Program-made: the position numbers and the translations under genes
NCBI RefSeq assembly: GCF_016820585.1
Contig: NZ_JADHDX010000009.1
Span: 1-64,000 of the forward strand
Direction: 5' to 3'
From: Arthrobacter beigongshangensis
GTDB lineage: Bacteria; Bacillota; Bacilli; Bacillales_A; Planococcaceae
DNA: 64,000 bases
Notes under the pieces: generated by a model
The model's input: only the letters and a program-made list of their open reading frames with translations
What the model was told of the DNA's origin: nothing
The model's database searches: none
Shown: positions 58,121 to 64,000 of the stretch, one piece after another
Numbering within the stretch: the stretch's first letter is position 1
Layout: each line of letters opens with the position of its first letter

Positions 58121-60478
58121 ATGAAATTGGGGATAAACGGTAAAGTTGTTATTGCGATGCTTGTCGTTGTGTTGTCAACGATGTTGACGATTGCTTTCTA
58201 TTCTCACTCTATGACGAAAGCTATTTTGATCGACCAAGTTGAACGGGAGCTCGCTATAAAAAATGATAATGTAAAAGATGCTGTTTCTTCTGTATTTGAA
58301 CAAAAAGGTGAAATTGTTCATCAACTTGCATCTATTCCAGTCATCGAAAGCTTTATGAGTACTAATGAAAAAAGAGAAAATGTTCGTTCCAATAAAGACT
58401 ATGATTGGATCCAAAAAGCATTAGTGCAAGCAAAAGAAAACAATGAAGATGTTAATATGGTTTGGCTTGCTCATACGAAGAATAGCTATTACGTTGCGAA
58501 TGATGATTATGTTACGGATGCATTATATTTTATCGAAGAGCGTCCTTGGTTTAAAAAAGCTTTGGAAAATGAAGGGCTCGCATTTTCTTCACCTTATATT
58601 GACTATACAACAAATCAATTAACGATCAGTATAACGTATCCAGTCATAGTAGAAAAAGAACAATTAGGTTATCTAGGTGTAGACATTCATCTGGATGGTC
58701 TAGCAGACTTATTAGAACCACTCGAGACGGATGGACAAAAAGTAGCCTTAGTTTCTGATCAAGGAGATATTTTATACGATCCAGGGGAAATCTGGAAAAC
58801 GATTCGGGATATACCTCTAAAAGAGGAAGAGATATTACGACTTCAAACAGATGAGGGCATCCATTTCGCTTCGGTTCGTCAACTGGATGAACTAGGATGG
58901 AAAATTGCTGTGTATATACCTGAAGAAGTGGTGTTAGCCCCCCTTACAAAATACGAAAGGTCGATATTTATTTCTTGGACTATTGCTATCCTTGTTTTGT
59001 TAACAACTTTATCATTTGTTTTGCATTACTTATTGAAAGACATTCCCTTCATTGTTCGCCAAATTAATAAAATAAAAGATGGAGATCTTAGCATAAAAAT
59101 GGGCATGAAGCGGAAAGATGAAGTCGGTGAAATTGCACATGCCGTCGAACAAATGGCGCAGCAAATTAAAAATCAAGTGGAAGAATTGGATTATCAAGCA
59201 AGCTATGATTCACTAACGAGTTTAGCCAATCGGAATTCAATTGAAAAAACAATGCAACAGTGGCTTGACGAAATGAATACCGATAAAGAAATGATGGCCG
59301 TCACTTTTCTCGACTTGGACCAATTCAAACATGTTAATGATTCAAAAGGGCATGTGTACGGAGATGAGTTGCTGATTGAGGTAGGAAAAAGAATAGGCGA
59401 AATGTTACCGAAGACTAGTTTTTTTGGACGCTTCGGTGGAGACGAATTTGTATTAATCATGCGGGCTGAAAAAGAGGATGTAGACTATTTTGATAATGTC
59501 TTACAAAGAATTCACGAATCATTCATGAATCCGTTCTTATTATTCGGGCAGCATGTCTACATTACAGCCTCTATGGGTGTGTCCTTGTACCCTACTGATG
59601 CAAAAACGATAGGGGAACTGCTCATAGATGCTGACACGGCTCTTTATCATGCAAAAGAACAAGGTCGTAACTGTATTTCTTTCTTTAATAATGATATGAA
59701 AGGCCAAATTGAAAAGGAGCTCAAGCTGAAAGATGGTTTGAGACAAGCGCTGTTGAACGAAGAGTTTTTCCTTCACTATCAACCGCAGCTCGATATTAGT
59801 AGTGGGGAGACGACTGGTGTTGAGGCGCTCATTCGATGGAAGCATCCAGAGCTAGGAATGGTTTCGCCTGCGGAATTTATTCCTTTAGCAGAAAGTACAG
59901 GTCAAATTATTACGATTGGTGATTGGGTATTAGATGCGAGTTTACAAATGATCAAACGGCTTGCCAAGGAGGATGTTACGATACAGCGTGTGGCGGTAAA
60001 TGTCAGTGCACTTCAATTGCGTGAAGCGGATTTTGTTCAAAAAGTACAAAAGAAGCTAGCCTATTATGATGTTGAACCGTCCTTCCTTGAAATTGAAATA
60101 ACAGAGTCCGTCATCATTAATTATCAAGAGGAAACAATCCAGAAGTTGGAAGAGTTAAAGCGATTGGGTATCCACATTGCCTTGGATGATTTTGGAACAG
60201 GCTATTCTTCCTTGAATTATTTGCGTCTGATGCCGATTGACTGCGTCAAAGTAGATCGTTCCTTCATCCATCAAATTGAAGAAGATCCGATTGTACAAGC
60301 CATCTTGCAAACAATTATTACGCTGGGACAAAGTTTGGGCTTTCATATTGTTGCAGAGGGTGTAGAAGAAGAGGCGCAGCTCCAGATTTTACGTAATATG
60401 AATGTCGACACCGTGCAAGGCTATTACTATAGCAGGCCATTGGACGAAGAAAAATTGTTGGATTTTTTACAAGAATAA
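58121..60478 (+). CDS. dCache-HAMP-GGDEF-EAL cyclic-di-GMP enzyme
   Basis: A 785-residue bifunctional-type protein. TM1 (about 9-29) is followed by an extracellular dCache sensor, TM2 (about 286-306), HAMP, a GGDEF domain with intact RFGGDEF, and an EAL domain with EALIRW, DDFGTGYSSL and KVDRSFI. Both catalytic motifs are canonical, so it could make or break c-di-GMP depending on signal. GGAGGAGAG ribosome binding site. Confidence 0.93.
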   Translation: MKLGINGKVVIAMLVVVLSTMLTIAFYSHSMTKAILIDQVERELAIKNDNVKDAVSSVFEQKGEIVHQLASIPVIESFMSTNEKRENVRSNKDYDWIQKALVQAKENNEDVNMVWLAHTKNSYYVANDDYVTDALYFIEERPWFKKALENEGLAFSSPYIDYTTNQLTISITYPVIVEKEQLGYLGVDIHLDGLADLLEPLETDGQKVALVSDQGDILYDPGEIWKTIRDIPLKEEEILRLQTDEGIHFASVRQLDELGWKIAVYIPEEVVLAPLTKYERSIFISWTIAILVLLTTLSFVLHYLLKDIPFIVRQINKIKDGDLSIKMGMKRKDEVGEIAHAVEQMAQQIKNQVEELDYQASYDSLTSLANRNSIEKTMQQWLDEMNTDKEMMAVTFLDLDQFKHVNDSKGHVYGDELLIEVGKRIGEMLPKTSFFGRFGGDEFVLIMRAEKEDVDYFDNVLQRIHESFMNPFLLFGQHVYITASMGVSLYPTDAKTIGELLIDADTALYHAKEQGRNCISFFNNDMKGQIEKELKLKDGLRQALLNEEFFLHYQPQLDISSGETTGVEALIRWKHPELGMVSPAEFIPLAESTGQIITIGDWVLDASLQMIKRLAKEDVTIQRVAVNVSALQLREADFVQKVQKKLAYYDVEPSFLEIEITESVIINYQEETIQKLEELKRLGIHIALDDFGTGYSSLNYLRLMPIDCVKVDRSFIHQIEEDPIVQAILQTIITLGQSLGFHIVAEGVEEEAQLQILRNMNVDTVQGYYYSRPLDEEKLLDFLQE

Positions 60479-60484
60479 TAAATC

Positions 60485-60540
60485 AAAATGCCAAGTACTC
60501 ATCGAATGTTGAATCATTCGGGTACTCGGCATTTTATTTA
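60485..60540. terminator. Bidirectional terminator between the GGDEF-EAL and permease genes
   Basis: AAAATGCC/GGCATTTT, AGTAC/GTACT and CGAATG/CATTCG stack into one long hairpin, with U-run to the right and A-run to the left; genes on both sides converge on it. Confidence 0.8.
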
Positions 60541-61224
60541 TACGCTTACTCTCCGCAGCAGTAGGAACGAAGCAAGTAGATAGAACAGTACAAAAGGCAA
60601 AAGCCAGAAGGAAATTTGTACAGCTGTTTTGTCTACAAACCAACTGAAGATATTACTCCAAAGTTCAAAAAAATGTATGAGGTAAACTACGATACTTCCA
60701 ATTAGCAGGAAAGCCATTAATGAAATGAACATCCCCTTGCGCCCAAAACGTTTCGCAAAGCTTGCTATTAAAAAGCCAAGGAAGAATAAATGAAGAAATA
60801 GGATCATGTACATACCAAACTGTTCTACTAACGTACCATCATTTAAATAGGGGAAATAGAAAAAGTGGAGCCTATTTCCCCAACCATTCAACTGGTTTTC
60901 TAACTGTCCCATTGAAAAAATCAGTAAGGTGAATACGAAGCTGGAAATTGTTCCAATCGCTACAGTCCCGATAAAATAGTCGACTCTTCTAATTGACATT
61001 CCGACTGCAAAAGGAAACGTTTTTGCCACTACGATAATTCCTGCTACAAAAAGATAAATAAAAATGGATGAGACTCCGCCTGTATAAATGGCTTCTGGAC
61101 TTGGTACTAGGAAACCAACAAGGAGATTCACAGCGAAACTAGAGAATAGAATTATAGCAGGAATATAAACCCAGGACCATTTATCCCGATAATGAAGGGT
61201 TAAGACACCGGAAATTCGATTCAT
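60538..61224 (-). CDS. ABC transporter permease (YhcI/YtrC-like)
   Basis: A 228-residue membrane protein with about six hydrophobic helices (YIPAIILFSSFAVNLLVGFLVP at the start). It is the last gene of a GntR-ATPase-permease operon and starts in the stop codon of the ATPase gene. Substrate unknown; YtrA-type operons respond to cell-wall antibiotics in Bacillus. Confidence 0.8.
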   Translation of the reverse strand: MNRISGVLTLHYRDKWSWVYIPAIILFSSFAVNLLVGFLVPSPEAIYTGGVSSIFIYLFVAGIIVVAKTFPFAVGMSIRRVDYFIGTVAIGTISSFVFTLLIFSMGQLENQLNGWGNRLHFFYFPYLNDGTLVEQFGMYMILFLHLFFLGFLIASFAKRFGRKGMFISLMAFLLIGSIVVYLIHFFELWSNIFSWFVDKTAVQISFWLLPFVLFYLLASFLLLRRVSV

Positions 61225-62108
61225 TATACAAACACTCCTTTTTTGCCATTTGTCAAATGAACGACGAGTTGCTGCAAAGATACAGGAGAAATTTCAAGTC
61301 CACTTGCTTCCGCCTGTTGTCGATCTGAACTATCCCCGCTATGAATGACAGTAGCTGAAAGCAAACCGCCGAATGGCTCACGATGCACAGTTTCTTTCCC
61401 TTGGAGGAATGCTTCCACCTTCAAAGCTTGCCCTGTGACTGTAAATGCTCTCCCACGCAGTTCCTCCGCATCTTTATCAATGATTAGCTTGCCATTGTCA
61501 ATAACTAAAACATGCTCCAGCAAGTTACTTACCTCGTCAATTAAATGGGTGGATAAGATGATGGTTCGAGGATGCTCTGAATAATCCTCCATTAATCGGT
61601 CGTAAAATAACCCTCTTGAAACTGCATCGAGCCCCAAATATGGTTCATCAAAAATAGTTAGTGGTGCCCGACTTGCGAGACCTACCACAATTCCGACTGC
61701 TGAAAGCATTCCACGCGACAGCTTTTTAATTCTTCGTTTCAAAGGTAAATTGAAATCATCGACTAGTGAGCTAGACAGGTCGGCATCCCAATTTGGAAAA
61801 ATGGATTTAGAGACTTCCAAAATATCAAGAATACTATAATAGTCAGGGTACTGTTGGCTTTCTTTAATAAAACATATTTGGCTAAGAACGTTGGCATTTT
61901 CATAGGGATCTTCTCCAAATACATTCAAATCACCACTAGTCGGAAAAATTTGAGCTGTAATCATTTTCATCATTGTTGTTTTTCCTGCACCGTTTCTACC
62001 AAGAAGTCCGTAGATTTTATTTGCATGGATGGAGAAACTGGTGTCCTGTAAAGCTTTAAACTGCCCATATGATTTTGTAAGCTGTTTAACTTCAATCACT
62101 TTGTTCAT
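61224..62108 (-). CDS. ABC transporter ATP-binding protein
   Basis: A 294-residue ATPase. Walker A LLGRNGAGKTTMMK, signature KLSRGMLSAV (an LSRGM variant of LSGGQ) and Walker B LTIFDEPYLGLD are visible. The C terminus has an extra domain typical of YtrB/YhcG-like exporters. Coupled to gntR by a 4-nt overlap. Confidence 0.92.
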   Translation of the reverse strand: MNKVIEVKQLTKSYGQFKALQDTSFSIHANKIYGLLGRNGAGKTTMMKMITAQIFPTSGDLNVFGEDPYENANVLSQICFIKESQQYPDYYSILDILEVSKSIFPNWDADLSSSLVDDFNLPLKRRIKKLSRGMLSAVGIVVGLASRAPLTIFDEPYLGLDAVSRGLFYDRLMEDYSEHPRTIILSTHLIDEVSNLLEHVLVIDNGKLIIDKDAEELRGRAFTVTGQALKVEAFLQGKETVHREPFGGLLSATVIHSGDSSDRQQAEASGLEISPVSLQQLVVHLTNGKKGVFV

Positions 62109-62476
62109 CGTTTGTTATCTCCTCTCCGGATCATATCCGTTAACTGGTCCGCTGTAATTCCAAGCTTCTCCGCTTCCTGAATCATCGTGACTACATACTG
62201 TTCGAAAAATTGCTCTTTACGCTTTTCTTTTACTTTTGCACGCGCCCCTTCTGCCACAAACATTCCAATCCCTCGCTTCTTATATAAAATTCCTTCATCT
62301 ACCAATAGATTTACACCTTTCGCAGCAGTAGCAGGATTGATTTTATAAAATGCAGCGAACTGATTGGTTGAGGGTACTTGCGATTCTTCCGGCAGGCTAT
62401 TTTCAATAATGTCATCCTCAATCCGTTCTGCAATTTGAATGAAAATAGGTCGACCATCATCAATCAAGTTTTTCAC
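62105..62476 (-). CDS. YtrA-subfamily GntR repressor
   Basis: A 123-residue repressor: a winged helix (QVPSTNQFAAFYKINPATAAKGVNLLVDEGIL) plus the short YtrA tail. GTG start with GGTGGTG upstream. It heads the ABC operon, and its likely operator overlaps the start of its own transcript. Confidence 0.9.
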   Translation of the reverse strand: MKNLIDDGRPIFIQIAERIEDDIIENSLPEESQVPSTNQFAAFYKINPATAAKGVNLLVDEGILYKKRGIGMFVAEGARAKVKEKRKEQFFEQYVVTMIQEAEKLGITADQLTDMIRRGDNKR

Positions 62477-62493
62477 TTCTTCACCACCATGTT

Positions 62494-62517
62494 GGTTAGT
62501 TACTTATGTAATTAACC
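62494..62517. promoter_or_regulatory. Likely GntR operator
   Basis: GGTTAGTTAC and GTAATTAACC form a 10-bp dyad (one mismatch) with a 4-nt centre, 17 nt upstream of the gntR start and immediately after the -10 region, as in other YtrA-type operators. Confidence 0.6.
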
Positions 62518-62543
62518 ATATAACTTAGAAAAAGAAATGTCAA
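62515..62543 (-). promoter_or_regulatory. gntR-ABC operon promoter
   Basis: On the minus strand TTGACA (62538-62543), 17 nt, TATGGT (62515-62520). The -35 is perfect; the -10 is weak and touches the operator. Confidence 0.6.
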
Positions 62544-62554
62544 TGCTCAATTGA

Positions 62555-62606
62555 AAAATAAAAAATACCAGGCAATCGAATTATGTAGATTTCGATTGCC
62601 TGGTAT
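62555..62606 (-). terminator. Terminator of the CofE-like gene
   Basis: A perfect 16-bp stem (62565-62580 with 62591-62606) followed on the minus strand by TTTTTATTTTT, after the CofE-like stop codon. Confidence 0.9.
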
Positions 62607-62620
62607 AGTTTTCATTTATT

Positions 62621-63811
62621 TTATTTCGTAAAGTTATCAAAATAACCTTGGATAAAGACAATCGGTGTACCTTTATCTCCACTACCTGACGTCAAGTCAG
62701 AAAGAGAACCGATAAGATCTGTTAATTTACGTGGCGTTGTCCCTTGTGCTTCCATTGAACCCGTAAGGTCCTCATCTTTGTTGTTGATGAATGCGGAGAT
62801 TGCTTTGTTTAACTCATCCCCACGTAAATCTGCAAAGTTGTTGTCTGCCAAATATTTTAATTTTACCTCGTTTGGCTTACCAGCAAGTCCAGGTGTATAA
62901 GCAGGAGAAACGACTGGATCAGCTAGCTCCCAAATCTTGCCGACAGGGTCTTTGAATGCGCCGTCTCCATAGACCATTACTTCGACTACTTTACCTGTTT
63001 TCTCAAGTAGCATGCGTTGAATATTGTCGACAACTGGTTGGCAGTCACGTGGGAAAAGCTTCACGCCGTCATCCGTTGATTTGTTTGAACCAAGTAGACC
63101 GTATTCTTCGTTATAGCCGCTACCGTCCACAGATTCAGCTAAAATATCATCTAGCGTGTACACTTTTTCAGCACCGTTTTCTTCCAGAATACGCTTTGTA
63201 CGGAAACGTGTGTGAATGTCACATGTTAAAACGTTCTTCGTATATTGTAAAATTGTTTTTGGTTTTTGAGAGAAGATAATCTCACATTCAACACCGAATT
63301 CTGCAGCTAATGATTTGTAGTAGTCAATATAATCGACGCCTGTGAACGTGTGCTTTTGGTAGCCAAAATGTTGGCGGAATTCTTGCTCTGTGAGCACATC
63401 CGTCCATGGGTTAATGCCTTTTTCGTCGAGAAGATCCAGGCTGATTAGATGGTTACCGACTTCGTCAGAAGGATAGCTCAGCATGATGACAATTTTCTTG
63501 GCACCTTTGGCAATACCGCGAAGACAGTTTGCAAAACGATTGCGGCTTAGAATTGGGAAAATGACACCGATTGTGTCGTCTCCAAATTTAGCGTGAATAT
63601 CTTTGGCAATATGATCGATGGTTGCATAGTTCCCTTGTGCGCGGGCAACGATAGATTCTGTAATCGAAACGATATCTTTATCATTAATTTGAAAGCCTTC
63701 AACTTCCGAAGCTTTTAATACGCTCTCTACAACGATATCCTCGATATTATCCCCTTGATTGATAATCGGGCAACGGAGACCTCTCGCAACTGTTCCAACT
63801 ACTCTTCCCAA
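62621..63811 (-). CDS. CofE-like protein (F420-0:glutamate ligase family)
   Basis: A 396-residue protein with the fold of coenzyme F420-0:gamma-glutamyl ligase. Conserved segments include QGDNIEDIVVESVLKASE, SITESIVARAQGNY and FPILSRNRF, with a metal-binding region near VYGDGAFKDP. Such genes occur in Firmicutes that lack F420, so the substrate here is unknown; another glutamate-ligase role is possible. TTG start with GAGGAG upstream. A LysR-like gene begins divergently to the right. Confidence 0.7.
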   Translation of the reverse strand: MGRVVGTVARGLRCPIINQGDNIEDIVVESVLKASEVEGFQINDKDIVSITESIVARAQGNYATIDHIAKDIHAKFGDDTIGVIFPILSRNRFANCLRGIAKGAKKIVIMLSYPSDEVGNHLISLDLLDEKGINPWTDVLTEQEFRQHFGYQKHTFTGVDYIDYYKSLAAEFGVECEIIFSQKPKTILQYTKNVLTCDIHTRFRTKRILEENGAEKVYTLDDILAESVDGSGYNEEYGLLGSNKSTDDGVKLFPRDCQPVVDNIQRMLLEKTGKVVEVMVYGDGAFKDPVGKIWELADPVVSPAYTPGLAGKPNEVKLKYLADNNFADLRGDELNKAISAFINNKDEDLTGSMEAQGTTPRKLTDLIGSLSDLTSGSGDKGTPIVFIQGYFDNFTK

Positions 63812-63961
63812 TAGAATCGCTCCTCATAATTATAAAGTCTATTTACCGAAGGCAAGCCCCGGCGGATATTATCATTATCTAACTATCTACTTGTAATATA
63901 CATCACACTAATGGTATAAGTAAAATTAATATATCGAATGATGGGTATAAGGGGTGCTTAT

Positions 63962-64000
63962 GTGGTAAGTAAACTAGATTTATATAAAGTTTTTTGTCAG
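63962..64000 (+). CDS. Start of a LysR-family regulator (truncated by window edge)
   Basis: Only 13 codons, MVSKLDLYKVFCQ, behind AAGGGGTG. This is the usual start of a LysR wing-helix regulator. It is divergent from the CofE-like gene and could control it. The rest lies outside the window. Confidence 0.45.
   Translation, partial: MVSKLDLYKVFCQ

Overview
The window is a stretch of chromosome around the replication origin of a low-GC, endospore-forming Firmicute. The best fit is Bacillales, family Planococcaceae (Sporosarcina-like). This rests on gene order (gyrA-gyrB-recF-rlbA-dnaN-dnaA / rpmH-rnpA-yidC-jag-mnmE-mnmG-rsmG-noc-parA-parB ... walRKHIJ-htrA-rlmH), on protein similarity to Bacillus subtilis families recalled from memory, on the sporulation gene yyaC, and on frequent TTG/GTG starts with strong AGGAGG-type ribosome binding sites. 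No database search was run.

Layout. (1) 1-10243, mostly minus strand: the leader and promoter of an rRNA operon running off the left edge, a degenerate HD-GYP protein, gyrA, gyrB, recF, rlbA, dnaN and dnaA. (2) 8737-10603: a bipartite oriC. One DnaA-box cluster lies upstream of dnaA. A second cluster, with a GC patch, a DnaA-trio-like run and an AT-rich unwinding region, lies between dnaA and dnaN. (3) 10663-20285, plus strand: the rpmH-to-parB block, with a parS site just upstream of noc. (4) 20363-31081: DUF554, yyaC, an MscS-type channel, DUF951, ychF, DUF3267, rpsF-ssb-rpsR, yybS, gdpP, rplI and the replicative helicase. (5) 31433-40836: a LysM/G5/M23 cell-wall hydrolase, the WalRK signalling operon, an HtrA protease, a tiny CxxH/CxxC protein and rlmH. 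(6) 41131-64000, accessory and variable: mqo, a two-gene HipA-like-kinase/HIRAN pair, a gene remnant, a GIY-YIG nuclease, a VOC protein, the Ada response genes (adaA-alkA-ogt), an AirS/YhcY-like two-component system, an MFS transporter, a GNAT/MocR divergent pair, two DUF4183 proteins, an ECF sigma/anti-sigma pair, a GGDEF-EAL protein, a GntR-ABC module, a CofE-like protein and the first codons of a LysR regulator.

How it fits together. The core genes couple replication initiation (DnaA, DnaN, gyrase, helicase), origin segregation (ParA, ParB, parS), nucleoid occlusion (Noc and one Noc-site-like palindrome upstream of walR) and cell-wall homeostasis (WalRK and the M23 hydrolase). DnaA-box clusters recur outside oriC, upstream of mnmE and between htrA and rlmH. 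The most unusual gene set is the mqo-distal island at 42945-45946. There a PI3/4K-like HipA kinase domain and a HipA-N-like domain fused to a HIRAN domain are encoded as separate adjacent genes, followed by a gene remnant and a GIY-YIG nuclease. This is a plausible but untested defence or DNA-damage module.
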